Of a DNA stretch of 64,000 bases, positions 17,713 to 26,372 are shown piece by piece. The stretch covers positions 186,001 to 250,000 of the forward strand of contig NZ_JAHWGU010000006.1 of the NCBI RefSeq assembly GCF_020873875.1, given 5' to 3'. The notes below the pieces were generated by a model. It did not search any database and was not told the DNA's origin. It saw nothing but the letters and a program-made list of their open reading frames with translations. The DNA is from Actinoplanes sp. DH11. GTDB taxonomy: Bacteria; Actinomycetota; Actinomycetes; Mycobacteriales; Micromonosporaceae. Numbering within the stretch: the first letter of the stretch is position 1; each line of letters starts with the position of its first letter. The position numbers and the translations under genes were made by a program.

Positions 17713-18382
17713 GACGTCCGGGGGCACGCGCCGGCCCGTACTCCTCGGCCTGGCCCTGCTCGGTGTGGCAGGTGTGCTGTTCGTCCTGCGGCGTCCGCTG
17801 CTGATGTCCGCCCCGCGGTGCCTGGCCGGGCGCTGGCACGGCTGCTACGACACGGCGAACGGCGTGCTGCTCGTGACGCTCGCCAGCCTCCCGGTCGCCG
17901 TCCTGGCGGCGTGGGTGCTGGCGCGCCTGCGGCGTACGGATGGCTCCGGGGTGTTCCGGATGTCGCTGGCCGAGGTGGGCATGATCTACGGGACGGTGCC
18001 GTTCGTCTGGCTGACCCTGATGCCCGGACCGGGCGCCGGCGTCGTGCCCGGCCGGGTCAGCCTGGTCCCACTGCGCGACCTGGTCACGATGGGTCCGGTC
18101 GGGATCGGCGGCAACCTGCTGATCTTCGCGGCGCTGGGGTTCTTCGCCCCGATGCGGTTCGCGGCGTGCGCGTCGCTGCCGCGGATCCTGGCGCTCGGTG
18201 CCGGCTGCGCCGTCGTGGTCGAGGTCGCGCAGTACGTCCTGCGGCTGGACCGGGTGTCCTCCGTCGACGACGTCCTGGTCAACGCCGCCGGGGCGATGCT
18301 GGCCGGGTGGGTGTCCCGGCGCTGGTGGCGGCGCCCGGCGGAGGTGACCGCGGATCCTAGGCTGCCGGCATGCGGGTACTGA
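17705..18382 (+). CDS. VanZ-family membrane protein
   Basis: A 225-residue protein with an N-terminal helix (VLLGLALLGVAGVLFVL) and four to five helices in all. Family hallmarks include VPLRDLVTMGPVGIGGNLLIFAALGFF and the C-terminal VEVAQYVLRLDRVSSVDDVLVNAAGAMLAGW. VanZ proteins are linked to teicoplanin tolerance, although their molecular role is unknown. The GTG at 17705 overlaps the hydrolase stop by 8 bp; a GTG at 17696 is possible. Its 3' end overlaps the next regulator gene by 13 bp and contains that gene's -10 box. Confidence 0.85.
   Translation: MAETSGGTRRPVLLGLALLGVAGVLFVLRRPLLMSAPRCLAGRWHGCYDTANGVLLVTLASLPVAVLAAWVLARLRRTDGSGVFRMSLAEVGMIYGTVPFVWLTLMPGPGAGVVPGRVSLVPLRDLVTMGPVGIGGNLLIFAALGFFAPMRFAACASLPRILALGAGCAVVVEVAQYVLRLDRVSSVDDVLVNAAGAMLAGWVSRRWWRRPAEVTADPRLPACGY
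18358..18369 (+). promoter_or_regulatory. Internal leaderless promoter for the OmpR-type regulator
   Basis: TAGGCT at 18358-18363 is followed by 6 nt and then the regulator ATG. The -10 lies inside the VanZ coding end. The two-component genes can therefore be transcribed separately from the hydrolase-VanZ genes. Confidence 0.5.
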
Positions 18383-19062
18383 TCGTGGAGGACGAGCCCT
18401 ACCTGGCCGAGGCGGTCCGGGACGGCCTGCGGCTGGCGGCGATCGCCGCCGACATCGCCGGCGACGGGGACACCGCCCTGGAACTTCTCGGCGTCAACGC
18501 GTACGACCTCGCGGTCCTCGACCGCGACATCCCCGGGCCCTCCGGGGACGAGATCGCCCGGCACATCGTCGCCACCGGCAGCCGGATCCCGATCCTGATG
18601 CTGACCGCCGCGGACCGGATCGACGACAAGGCCTCGGGCTTCGGGCTCGGTGCCGACGACTACCTCACCAAGCCGTTCGACCTGCGGGAACTCGTCCTGC
18701 GGCTGCGGGCCCTGCACCGCCGGCGCGCCTACGCCCGGCCGCCGGTCCACGAGATCGCGGGCCTGCGGCTGGACCCGTTCCGCCGGGAGGTGCACCGCGA
18801 CGGGCGCCAGGTCGCGCTCACCCGCAAACAGTTCGCGGTGCTGGAGGTCCTGGTCGCTGCCGGTGGCGGGGTGATCAGTGCCGAGGACCTGCTGGCCCGG
18901 GCGTGGGACGAGAACGCCGACCCGTTCACCAACGCCGTGCGCATCACCGTCTCCGCCCTGCGCAAACGGCTCGGCGAACCGTGGATCATCGCGACCGTGC
19001 CGGGCGCCGGCTACCGGATCGACACGGGCACCGGCAGCGACGCGGGCGGCCCGGATGCGTAG
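18370..19062 (+). CDS. OmpR/PhoB-family response regulator
   Basis: A 230-residue regulator. The receiver has Glu7-Asp8, phospho-acceptor Asp51 (LAVLDRDIPG), Thr in LMLTA and Lys in YLTKPFD. The C-terminal winged helix ends PWIIATVPGAGYRI, the normal OmpR ending. It overlaps the following kinase gene by 8 bp (ATG inside ...GATGCGTAG). With VanZ just upstream, the pair resembles VanR/VanS-like envelope sensing, but no vanHAX-type ligase genes are present. Confidence 0.9.
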   Translation: MRVLIVEDEPYLAEAVRDGLRLAAIAADIAGDGDTALELLGVNAYDLAVLDRDIPGPSGDEIARHIVATGSRIPILMLTAADRIDDKASGFGLGADDYLTKPFDLRELVLRLRALHRRRAYARPPVHEIAGLRLDPFRREVHRDGRQVALTRKQFAVLEVLVAAGGGVISAEDLLARAWDENADPFTNAVRITVSALRKRLGEPWIIATVPGAGYRIDTGTGSDAGGPDA

Positions 19063-20125
19063 ACGCCGCGGGCTCAGCGCCCGGCTCAAACTCGCCCTCA
19101 GCTACGCCGGTTTCCTCGCGGTCGCGTTCGCCCTGCTGCTCGGCGTGGTCCAGATGTTCCTGCTGCGTTACGTGCCGGACAACTCGCAGGGCCTGCTCGG
19201 GATCTCGCCCAACCGCTGGCTGCTGATGCACATGTTCGCCCCCGCCGCGGCCGTGGCCGGGGTCGTCCTGCTCGTTTTCGGCCTGGTCGGGGGCTGGCTG
19301 CTGGCCGGCCGGATGCTCGGACCCCTCACCCGGATCACCGAGGCCGCGCGCCGGGCCGGTACGGGTTCGCTGTCCCACCGGATCCGGATGGCGGGCCGGC
19401 GCGACGAGTTCCGGGAGCTCTCCGACGCGTTCGACGCGATGCTGGAACAACTCGAGTCGCACGTCGCCGAGCAGCAGCGGTTCGCCGCGAACGCCTCGCA
19501 CGAGTTGCGCACCCCGCTGGCCGTCAGCCGGACCCTGCTCGACGTCGCCCGCACGGACCCGGCCCGCGACCAGGGCGAGCTGATCGAGCGCCTGCACGCC
19601 GTCAACCAGCGGGCGATCGACCTCACCGAGGCCCTGCTGCTGCTCAGCCGCAGCGGCCGGGGGACGTTCGCCCGTGACCGCGTCGACCTGTCCCTGCTCG
19701 CCGAGGAGGCCGCCGAGACGCTGCTTCCGCTGGCCGAGCGGCGCGGGATCACACTGGGCGTCACCGGCGGCCCGGCCCGGGCCGGCGGCTCCGCGGAACT
19801 GCTGCTGCGGATGGTGACGAACCTGATCCAGAACGCCGTCGTGCACAACCTCGACGGCGGCCGCGTGACGGTGCACACCGGCGAGCACGGCGGCGCCGGG
19901 GTGCTGCGGGTCGAGAACACCTGCGACCCGCTGCCGGCGGAGCTGGTGCCGACCCTCACCGAGCCCTTCCGGCGCGGCACCGATCGGGTACGCACGGACG
20001 GTCACGCCGGTGCCGGACTGGGCCTGGCGATCGTGCACAGCATCGTCCGCGCCCACCACGGCACCCTGGACCTGACGCCCGGCCCGGCCGGTGGGCTGCT
20101 CGTCACGGTTCGGCTGCCTGGTTGA
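19055..20125 (+). CDS. HAMP-containing sensor histidine kinase
   Basis: A 356-residue kinase with two membrane helices (about 13-37 and 62-86) flanking a short, roughly 25-residue extracytoplasmic loop. A HAMP segment follows (GRMLGPLTRITEAARRAGTG), then HisKA with His149 (FAANASHELRTPL), then HATPase with N-box NLIQNAVVHN and G-box GHAGAGLGLAIVHSIV. The tiny outer loop suggests sensing within the membrane or by a partner such as VanZ. The ATG at 19055 overlaps the regulator stop. Starting farther upstream would run through the regulator gene. Confidence 0.9.
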   Translation: MRRRRGLSARLKLALSYAGFLAVAFALLLGVVQMFLLRYVPDNSQGLLGISPNRWLLMHMFAPAAAVAGVVLLVFGLVGGWLLAGRMLGPLTRITEAARRAGTGSLSHRIRMAGRRDEFRELSDAFDAMLEQLESHVAEQQRFAANASHELRTPLAVSRTLLDVARTDPARDQGELIERLHAVNQRAIDLTEALLLLSRSGRGTFARDRVDLSLLAEEAAETLLPLAERRGITLGVTGGPARAGGSAELLLRMVTNLIQNAVVHNLDGGRVTVHTGEHGGAGVLRVENTCDPLPAELVPTLTEPFRRGTDRVRTDGHAGAGLGLAIVHSIVRAHHGTLDLTPGPAGGLLVTVRLPG

Positions 20126-20140
20126 GTGGTACTACCAGTA

Positions 20141-20155
20141 CACCGATCATCGGTG
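20141..20155. other. Small perfect hairpin between kinase and dehydrogenase genes
   Basis: CACCGAT and ATCGGTG flank a single C, 15 nt after the kinase stop. It could be a weak terminator or an operator of the dehydrogenase. A second short symmetry, GTACTACCAGTAC, is immediately upstream. Confidence 0.35.
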
Positions 20156-20220
20156 CCACGACCGCCCCGGTTGTGGTGAGCTGGTAAGAGCACGTCAGTA
20201 CCGCGCCATCGGAGGACATC

Positions 20221-21264
20221 ATTCGCACTGTCAACGCCATCGCCGCCGTCTCCGCCACCGAGCCGCTCGTGCGCACCACCATCGAGCGGCGCGACGTCGG
20301 GGCGCGCGATGTTCTGATCGAGATCCGCTACGCCGGCATCTGCCACTCCGACATCCACACCGTCCGTGGCGAGTGGGGCACCGTGCCCTACCCGCTCACC
20401 GTCGGCCACGAGATCGTCGGGGTGGTGGCCGAGGTCGGCGGCGAGGTCAGCAAGTACGCCGTGGGTGACCGGGTCGGCGTCGGCTGCATGGTCAACTCGT
20501 GCCGCGAGTGCGAGAACTGCCGGGCCGGGCAGGAGCAGTACTGCCTGAAGGGCAACACCGGCACCTACGCGGCGGTCGACCGGGACGGCACCGTCACGCA
20601 GGGCGGGTACTCCACCCACATCGTGGTCGACGAGGACTTCGTGCTGCGGGTGCCGGAGGCGATCCCGTACGAGAAGGCGGCGCCCCTGCTCTGCGCGGGG
20701 ATCACCACCTACTCGCCGCTGTCGCACTGGAACGCCGGCCCGGGCAAGAAGGTCGCCGTCGTCGGTCTCGGCGGTCTCGGCCACATGGCCGTCAAGATCG
20801 CGGCCGCGATGGGGGCCGACGTCACCGTGCTGTCGCAGACGCTGGGCAAGAAGGACGACGGGCTCGCGTTCGGCGCCTCGGCCTACCACGCGACGAGTGA
20901 CCCGGCGACCTTCGAGACGCTGAAGAACAGCTTCGACCTGATCATCAACACGGTGAGCGCCAAGATCGACATGGCCTCGTACCTGCGCCTGCTGCGCCTC
21001 GACGGCACGTTCGTCAGCGTCGGCGCGCCGCCGGAGCCGCTGCCGGTGCCGGTGTTCGCCCTGTTCGGCGCTCGCCGGTCGTTCGCCGGCTCCAGCATCG
21101 GCGGCATCGCCGAGACCCAGGAGATGCTGGACTTCTGCGCCGAGCGCGGCATCGCCCCCGAGGTCGAGCTGATCAGCGCCGACCAGGTCAACGAGGCGTA
21201 CGAGCGGGTACTCAAGTCCGACGTCCGCTACCGTTTCGTGATCGACGCCGAGACGCTGCGCTGA
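20221..21264 (+). CDS. Zinc-dependent alcohol dehydrogenase (CAD/YahK type), probable ATT start
   Basis: A 347-residue cytoplasmic NAD(P)-dependent aldehyde reductase/alcohol dehydrogenase. Catalytic zinc ligands appear in GICHSD (Cys41) and GHE (His63). The four-cysteine structural zinc loop is C-x(n)[15 protein letters not shown]. The cofactor motif is [13 protein letters not shown]. The conserved N-terminus ([24 protein letters not shown]) begins right after an ATT codon, which is placed 5 nt behind a strong GGAGG. No ATG, GTG or TTG is available there. The next candidate, GTG 20269, would remove 16 conserved residues. A T-for-G sequencing error in ATG is the alternative. Confidence 0.85.
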   Translation: MRTVNAIAAVSATEPLVRTTIERRDVGARDVLIEIRYAGICHSDIHTVRGEWGTVPYPLTVGHEIVGVVAEVGGEVSKYAVGDRVGVGCMVNSCRECENCRAGQEQYCLKGNTGTYAAVDRDGTVTQGGYSTHIVVDEDFVLRVPEAIPYEKAAPLLCAGITTYSPLSHWNAGPGKKVAVVGLGGLGHMAVKIAAAMGADVTVLSQTLGKKDDGLAFGASAYHATSDPATFETLKNSFDLIINTVSAKIDMASYLRLLRLDGTFVSVGAPPEPLPVPVFALFGARRSFAGSSIGGIAETQEMLDFCAERGIAPEVELISADQVNEAYERVLKSDVRYRFVIDAETLR

Positions 21265-21270
21265 GCCGGT

Positions 21271-21318
21271 CCGGCCCTCCTGCCGCTCCGCTCACCCGGC
21301 GGGCGGGAGGAGGGCCGG
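21271..21318 (+). terminator. Strong hairpin terminator of the alcohol dehydrogenase gene
   Basis: A 16-bp stem with one mismatch (CCGGCCCTCCTGCCGC at 21271-21286 against 21303-21318) and a 16-nt loop begins 6 nt after the stop. There is no clear U tract, which is common for actinobacterial terminators. Confidence 0.7.
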
Positions 21319-21467
21319 GTCGAAGACGGTGGCGGCAAGCCGCTGCACGTACGGGCCCTCGGAGCCGGATCTCCCCGAGGGCCGCGGGCATGCTGCGGTC
21401 ATCGAATATGGCACTGGTCACGAGCCCGAACCCTGAGGCGGCGGCCCGGCCCGCCGATTGTCGCCAC

Positions 21468-21617
21468 ATGCCGAAGTTCGAACGCCTCACCTTCCCGCCG
21501 GTGCCGCCCGGCGCCCGCCTGGTGCGCATCGTCCCGCCGGTGGGCCGCATCTCCCACCGGACGGCCGCCCGGTTCGCCAACCCCGGTCAGCTCGGTTTGC
21601 CCGCGGCCCCGGACTGA
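21468..21617 (+). CDS. Possible 49-residue protein of unknown function
   Basis: A short frame, MPKFERLTFPPVPPGARLVR…, with a proline-rich, basic product. I do not recognise it. No clear ribosome site precedes the ATG, and the 3' end overlaps the MerR gene tail to tail by 31 bp. It may be chance. The rest of 21319-21467 shows nothing else. Confidence 0.2.
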   Translation: MPKFERLTFPPVPPGARLVRIVPPVGRISHRTAARFANPGQLGLPAAPD

Positions 21618-22348
21618 GGATCCGCGGCGAGAAGTTCGCCGAGCCGCTGGATCACCGCCCGTTGCGGCCCGGTCAGCGAGCCGGTCCAGAAGTCCACGCC
21701 GAGCGGCACGACCGGCGCGGTGTCCGCGGTGACTGTCGCGGCGAGCGGGGCGAGCAGCGCCGCCAGGTCGCTCGCGGCCCGCTCGATCGCGTCGTCGCCG
21801 CTCCCGTCGTGCAGGGCCGCGAACTGCCGGGCGACCTGCGCCATGACGTCGAGCTGGCCGGGGTCGCTCATCCGGGCGTACAGCTCGGTGACCACCTCGG
21901 TGTCGCCGATCAGGTGGTGCACCAGCACGGCGTGGTCGCGTTCGGTGGCGTGCAGCTCGGGCGCGTTCGCCGCGAGCCGGGCCAGGTAGCGCTCCGCGCC
22001 GGCCGGGACGTCCGCGCTCACCTGCCGGCTCCGGACCTCGGCGATGATCTCGCGCTGGCGGGTGAGCCGGTCGATCCGGTCCCGCAGCTCGCGGTCCAGC
22101 TCGTCGAGCACGTCCCCGGTGGCCGCGCCCGCCGTGCCGCCGTCGTCGAGCAGCGCGGCGACCCGGCCGAGCGGGATGCCGAGCCCGGTGAGCCGTTTGA
22201 TCCGCAGCAGCCTGGCGAGCGTGCCTAGGTCGTACTCCCGGTAGCCGTTGGAACTCCGCGGCGGCTCCGGGAGGATGCCGAGCCGGTGGTAGTGCCGCAG
22301 GGTGCGCACGGTGACGCCGGCGAGCTCCGCGACTTCCCGGCTGCGCAT
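21587..22348 (-). CDS. MerR-family transcriptional regulator
   Basis: A 253-residue regulator beginning with a MerR HTH (MRSREVAELAGVTVRTLRHYHRLGILPEPPRSSNGYREYD). A helical dimerisation segment follows, then a C-terminal region with a weak TipAS-like pattern that could bind a drug. It follows the MFS gene on the same strand with a single base between stop and start (TGACATG), so the two are translationally coupled. The pair is consistent with a drug-responsive exporter and its regulator. The ligand is unknown. Confidence 0.85.
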   Translation of the reverse strand: MRSREVAELAGVTVRTLRHYHRLGILPEPPRSSNGYREYDLGTLARLLRIKRLTGLGIPLGRVAALLDDGGTAGAATGDVLDELDRELRDRIDRLTRQREIIAEVRSRQVSADVPAGAERYLARLAANAPELHATERDHAVLVHHLIGDTEVVTELYARMSDPGQLDVMAQVARQFAALHDGSGDDAIERAASDLAALLAPLAATVTADTAPVVPLGVDFWTGSLTGPQRAVIQRLGELLAADPQSGAAGKPS

Positions 22349-22349
22349 G

Positions 22350-23591
22350 TCAGGCCTCCTTCCCAGCGGACGCGGCAGCGGTGGCCGGGTCGGACGCGGT
22401 GGCCGGATCCAGGCACCGCAGCGCGGGGGACCGGGCCGCGACCGCTGCGGCAAGTGCCCAGACCACGGCCAGGCCGATCGCCGCCACGCCGATCTCCGTC
22501 CGATGGGTGATCACCGCGGCCGCCACGACGCCCAGCGCCGGCGCCGCCGTCAGGACCGCGTTCTGGCTGCCCAGCACCCGGCCACGCAGGTGCTCCGGCA
22601 CCCGTTCCAGGGACAGCACACCCATCAGACCGCCCAGCCACCCGCTCGACAGACCCACCACTCCGGCGCCCACCAGCAGCAGCCAGGTGGCCGGCAGCAG
22701 CGCGACGAGGACGAACCCGCCCACCGTACCGGCAAAACAGATCAGCATCCCGGCTCGCCGGGAGCCGCGGGCACCCAGCCCGGCGTACGCACCGGCGCCG
22801 GCCAGGCTGCCGAAGGCCAGCGCGCTGAGCACGAAACCGAGTTGCGCCTCGTCCCCCGACGCCAGGAAGTGCACCGGCAGCACCAGGCTCTGCAGTCCGG
22901 ACAGCACGACGACCATCACCAGGCTGACACCCGTGGTCACCCGCAGGAACGGGCTGGCCCACAGGTGGTGCAGGCCGACCAGCAGGCGTGGGCGCCCGGG
23001 CTTCTCGGCGACCCGCTCGATCCGGCCGACCTCGTGCGGGATGAGCAGGGTGATCAGGGCCGCGGCCGCGGAGGTGGCCGCGGTGACCCACAGGACGGCC
23101 GTTCCGTCCAGCAGCAGGAAGAGCGCGCCGGCCAGGGCGGGACCGATCAGCACGGCGAGCGCGCCAGCGCTCTCCCGGAGCCCGACCAGCTGTTCCGCCG
23201 CCATCCCGCTGTGCCGGACCACCGCCGGCAGCAGCGCCTCCCGGGCGGTCATCCCGGGCACGTCACCGAGCGAGCCGAGCACGCCGAACAGGATGAACCA
23301 GGCGAGCGTGAGGCCCGTCGCCCGATCGACAAGCGGCAGCGCGGCGACGGCGGCGGCGGAGATCAGGTCGGTCACCACCGAGGCGGTACGCCGGTTGATC
23401 CGGTCGATCACCACGCCGGCGAACAGGCCGGCCAGCACCGCCGGGACGACGGTCGCGGCGGCCAGCGCCCCGGCGCTCAGCACACTGCCGGTGACCTGGA
23501 GCAGCACCAGCGGCAGGGCGACGGCGGCGATCGCGTTGCCGAACAGGGACAACAGATGGGAGCAGAGGTACGCGGTGGCTGTCAGTCTCAC
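22350..23591 (-). CDS. MFS drug/metabolite exporter
   Basis: A 413-residue major-facilitator protein with about 12 hydrophobic helices. The cytoplasmic loop motif between helices 2 and 3 is visible as GVVIDRINRRTASVV, and REALLPAVVRHSGMAAEQLVGLRESAG is typical of the MFS_3/enterobactin-exporter-like (EntS) group. The GTG at 23591 (VRLTATAYLCSHLLSLFGN) is the best start. The frame stays open far upstream, but that stretch lies antisense to another gene and lacks membrane features. It is co-transcribed with the MerR regulator. Confidence 0.85.
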   Translation of the reverse strand: MRLTATAYLCSHLLSLFGNAIAAVALPLVLLQVTGSVLSAGALAAATVVPAVLAGLFAGVVIDRINRRTASVVTDLISAAAVAALPLVDRATGLTLAWFILFGVLGSLGDVPGMTAREALLPAVVRHSGMAAEQLVGLRESAGALAVLIGPALAGALFLLLDGTAVLWVTAATSAAAALITLLIPHEVGRIERVAEKPGRPRLLVGLHHLWASPFLRVTTGVSLVMVVVLSGLQSLVLPVHFLASGDEAQLGFVLSALAFGSLAGAGAYAGLGARGSRRAGMLICFAGTVGGFVLVALLPATWLLLVGAGVVGLSSGWLGGLMGVLSLERVPEHLRGRVLGSQNAVLTAAPALGVVAAAVITHRTEIGVAAIGLAVVWALAAAVAARSPALRCLDPATASDPATAAASAGKEA

Positions 23592-23715
23592 GCCGACGAG
23601 TCCAAACCATGACGTCGCGTCGGGGTCAAGCTGTGTTCTCGGCCACGGAGGTACCGGCGGCGTCCCCCCGGCTGGCACGGTTGATGACGACCGAACGGGA
23701 GGAGGTTGATCGATC

Positions 23716-24450
23716 ATGAACGTCGCACCCGTGGCGATCTCGCTGGTCCTGCTGGTGCTGACCCTGCCGGCGCTGCTGCTCCTGGCCGAGCCGCGAGCGC
23801 TGCGTGACCCACGACTGGCCGCCGTGCAGACCCTCGGTGCGGTGCGCCGGGCCCGCCGCGACCGGTCCCGCGATCGCGACCAGGCCCTGGAGACCGTGCG
23901 CTGGGCCGCCGAGGTCCGGGTGGCCGCGGAACGGGCCACCGACGCGGCGCGCCGCTGGCAGGAGTGCCGGTGGCAGGCCGAGGAGCACACCGAGGACGCC
24001 TGGCAGGCGTGGCAGGACGCCGAACTGCGGCTCGACCGGCTGCGCAGCGCCGAGGCCTTCACCGCGCCGGACGACGCGCGCACCCCGGCGGACTTCGCCG
24101 ACCGGGAGCGGGCGCTGCACCGGATGCTCCGGGCCGCGATCGGCCGGGGTGACCTGCCCGCCGACGCCGTCCGGTGGGACGGCTGGGATCCGGCGCTGCA
24201 CCCGGTTCTCCAGGAGGTCGCGGTGCAGCGGGCGATCGCCGGGTACCGCCACCGGGCGTACCGGACGGCGGTCACCGCCGAGCAGGCGGCCCGGCACGAC
24301 GAGCGGCTCGCCGTCGAGGCCCGGGACAGCCTGCGCCGTACGGCGGCGGAGGCGGCCCGGCAGGTCGCCGACGTGCGCCCGCACCTGCCGGCCGCGGTCC
24401 GCGCGGCCGTGCCGGCTCGGGTGCGCGGCTGGCGCCAGCGGATCGTCTGA
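23716..24450 (+). CDS. Membrane-anchored coiled-coil protein of unknown function
   Basis: A 244-residue protein with one N-terminal membrane helix (VAISLVLLVLTLPALLLLA) followed by an Arg/Ala/Glu-rich, mostly helical cytoplasmic part. The pattern from residue 40 to 110 suggests a long coiled coil (WAAEVRVAAERATDAARRWQECRWQAEEH). I do not recognise a family. A good GGAGGAGG ribosome site precedes the ATG, so it is very likely expressed. It stands alone on its strand. Confidence 0.7.
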   Translation: MNVAPVAISLVLLVLTLPALLLLAEPRALRDPRLAAVQTLGAVRRARRDRSRDRDQALETVRWAAEVRVAAERATDAARRWQECRWQAEEHTEDAWQAWQDAELRLDRLRSAEAFTAPDDARTPADFADRERALHRMLRAAIGRGDLPADAVRWDGWDPALHPVLQEVAVQRAIAGYRHRAYRTAVTAEQAARHDERLAVEARDSLRRTAAEAARQVADVRPHLPAAVRAAVPARVRGWRQRIV

Positions 24451-24472
24451 ACCGGCCCCGCTTTTCCCCGGG

Positions 24473-24637
24473 TCAGTGGCGGAACTCGGCCACGATGGTG
24501 GTGAGGCTGCCGGCCAGGCGGGTCAGGTCCGAGGCGGCCTGGCGGGTGGTCGCTGCGCCCTCGGCGGTCGCGGCGGCGATGTGGGCGACACCGGAGACGG
24601 TACGAGCCACATCGCCGCCCTCGTCGAACGCCGGATC
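24473..24637 (-). pseudogene. C-terminal remnant of a methyl-accepting chemotaxis protein
   Basis: About 54 codons read GGDVARTVSGVAHIAAATAEGAATTRQAASDLTRLAGSLTTIVAEFRH, the usual ending of actinobacterial MCPs. Nothing upstream in frame resembles a receptor, and the reading frame passes straight into an unrelated sequence. The gene has been lost except for its 3' end. Confidence 0.65.
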
Positions 24638-24650
24638 GAACCGCTGCTCC

Positions 24651-25091
24651 TCAGCCGTCGCGGCGGCGCTTTCGTCCCGCGCGCGGCTCAGCCCGAGCCA
24701 CCTCTGCCGCCACCTTGCCGGCCTCCTGCCGCGCGACCACCCGCGCGGCCTGGGCCCGGTGACGCTCGGCAGCCCGGTGATGCGCGGCAGCCTAACGCCG
24801 GCCCTGGACCGCCGCATCGCCATGCGACCGGCCGGCCAACTCGTGGGCCTCCGCGGCGGCCCGGTGCGCGGCAGCGGCGCGTAACCGGCTGTCCTCGGCG
24901 TGCCGGACCGCGCGTTCCGCCTCGGCCGCGCGGGCCCGCGCCGAAACCGGCCGACCGGCCTTGAGCCGCGCCGCGCGGTCGCGCACCTCGGCGGCGCGTT
25001 GCCGGGCACGTTCACCGCGCTCCCGCGCCAGGATAGCCAGTCGCTGCCAGCCCTGCGATCGGTCCTCCTGCATCCCGGCATTGTCGCGCAC
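24651..25091 (-). pseudogene. Ala/Arg-rich helical protein gene interrupted by an in-frame TAG
   Basis: A 99-residue frame (starts MRDNAGMQEDRSQGWQRLAILARERG) ends at TAG 24792-24794. The same frame continues directly with the same composition for 46 more codons (AAAHHRAAERHRAQAARVV...) to a TGA at 24651. Similar Ala/His/Arg-rich helical proteins are common in actinomycetes. Continuity across the stop suggests a nonsense mutation in a roughly 146-codon gene. A genuine 99-residue protein is the alternative. Confidence 0.45.
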
Positions 25092-25314
25092 CGCCGCAGA
25101 GAACGCGTTGCTGCCAATCCCGGCAAATGTCTACCGTCGACGACACCACCGGGATCCGGGCGAACAAGAGCACCCGATACCGGCGTACGCCCCGCTCAGC
25201 CCGTCGCGGTCCTGCCGCTCCCGGCCGGAGTCCATCGGAACGGTGGCGCTGACCCAGCGCGACAAGGCTTTCCCGGTGGCGGCATCAGCCGCCACCGAGG
25301 GTTCGAGTGTCGGG

Positions 25315-25602
25315 TCACCAGTTGTCGGAGGCGCCCGCCAGGAAGATCGCGAGCACCACCAGGGCCGCGCCGCCGACCGTGCCGGCGAGGATGCCGCCCG
25401 ACCAGGCGCGCAAACGGGGGATGAAGCGCACCACCACGGCCGCCAGCAGTCCGAACGGCACGATCAGGAGCTCGAGCAGGATCAGATAGGCGACGTAGCC
25501 CCGCTCGCCGGCCGGTGCGTTGACCGCCGACGTCACGACCACCAGCAGGATCAGCAGGTGCGGGATCGCCGCCAGGGCCGCGCCGGACCGTACGTTGACC
25601 AT
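25315..25602 (-). CDS. Small integral membrane protein of unknown function
   Basis: A 95-residue protein with three hydrophobic helices (about 10-28, 38-62, 70-90): AALAAIPHLLILLVVV, YLILLELLIVPFGLLAAVVV, GILAGTVGGAALVVLAIFLA. No known family is evident. It is transcribed divergently from the reductase gene with only 20 bp between the two starts. The 188 bp between this gene and the interrupted one upstream (25092-25314, including both ends) shows nothing. Confidence 0.7.
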   Translation of the reverse strand: MVNVRSGAALAAIPHLLILLVVVTSAVNAPAGERGYVAYLILLELLIVPFGLLAAVVVRFIPRLRAWSGGILAGTVGGAALVVLAIFLAGASDNW

Positions 25603-25622
25603 AGTGGCGGTAGCGTAACCGG
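25603..25622. promoter_or_regulatory. Overlapping bidirectional -10 element
   Basis: TAGCGT (25611-25616) ends 6 nt before the plus-strand ATG. Its complement is part of TACGCT (25612-25617), 9 nt before the minus-strand ATG. The two -10 boxes share the same bases, so polymerase can bind only one at a time. Confidence 0.45.
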
Positions 25623-26180
25623 ATGGGTCACGTCCTTGTCCAGCAGTGGATGTCGGTCGACGGGTTCCTTGCCGGACCGGGCGGGGAGGGCGACGTCTTC
25701 GCGGCCGTGCCCGACTTCGGCGACTCCGAGCGGCACAACACGGCGCTGCTGGAGTCGGTGGACGAGATGCTGCTGGGCCGCCGTACCTATCAGGAGTTCG
25801 CGGCGTTCTGGCCGGAGGCCACCGACCAGCCCATGGCCCGGCAGGTCAACGGCCTGGCGAAGACGGTCTGTTCCGGCACGCTCGGCGCCGCCCCCTGGGG
25901 TACGCACGAAGCCGCGCGCGTGGTCCCCGACGCCGTCGCGCACGTGCGGTCCCAGCGCGGCAGCGACCGCCGCACCATCGTCTGGGGCAGCGTCAGTGTG
26001 ATGCGGGCGCTGCTCGCGGCCGGTGAGGTGGACGAACTGGAACTGTTCGTGGCCCCGATCGCGCTGGGCGCCGGCACGCCGCTGCTGGCCCCCGGCGAAC
26101 GCCCGGTCCCGCTGCGGCTGCGCGAGAGCGAGACATGGCCGGCGGGGGTGACGAGGTCTCGTTATGTCGTAACCCGGTGA
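25623..26180 (+). CDS. RibD C-terminal/dihydrofolate-reductase-family protein
   Basis: A 185-residue NADPH-dependent reductase-like protein. Hallmarks are MGHVLVQQWMSVDGFLAGPGG, DEMLLGRRTYQEFAAFW, the WGSVSVMRALLAAGEVDELELFV strand-helix, and the C-terminal strand SRYVVTR. Family members are YyaP/RibD_C-type reductases of uncertain substrate, often stress-associated. The start is leaderless (TAGCGT, 6-nt gap). Confidence 0.85.
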   Translation: MGHVLVQQWMSVDGFLAGPGGEGDVFAAVPDFGDSERHNTALLESVDEMLLGRRTYQEFAAFWPEATDQPMARQVNGLAKTVCSGTLGAAPWGTHEAARVVPDAVAHVRSQRGSDRRTIVWGSVSVMRALLAAGEVDELELFVAPIALGAGTPLLAPGERPVPLRLRESETWPAGVTRSRYVVTR

Positions 26181-26372
26181 CAGACTGCCGTCATGGCTGC
26201 CGAACCTGCCGCCAGCCCCGAGGTCCTCAGCCCACCGGCAGGCGACGGCCGCCGGCGGGTGCTGCCGGCGGCCGCCATGTGGTGCTCTCCAACCCGGACT
26301 GCTCAGGGGTCGGGCCGGTCGTCGGCCCGGGCTGGTCGTCGGCCTGGATTGCTCATCGGCCTGGGTTGCGGC

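Noticed and set aside
20175..20215. tRNA-like D-arm text (AGCTGGTAAGAGCACG)
   Set aside because: No acceptor stem, anticodon arm or TTC T-arm follows.
22350..24275. A 641-residue version of the MFS transporter
   Set aside because: The extra N-terminal 228 residues are antisense to the coiled-coil gene and have no membrane character.
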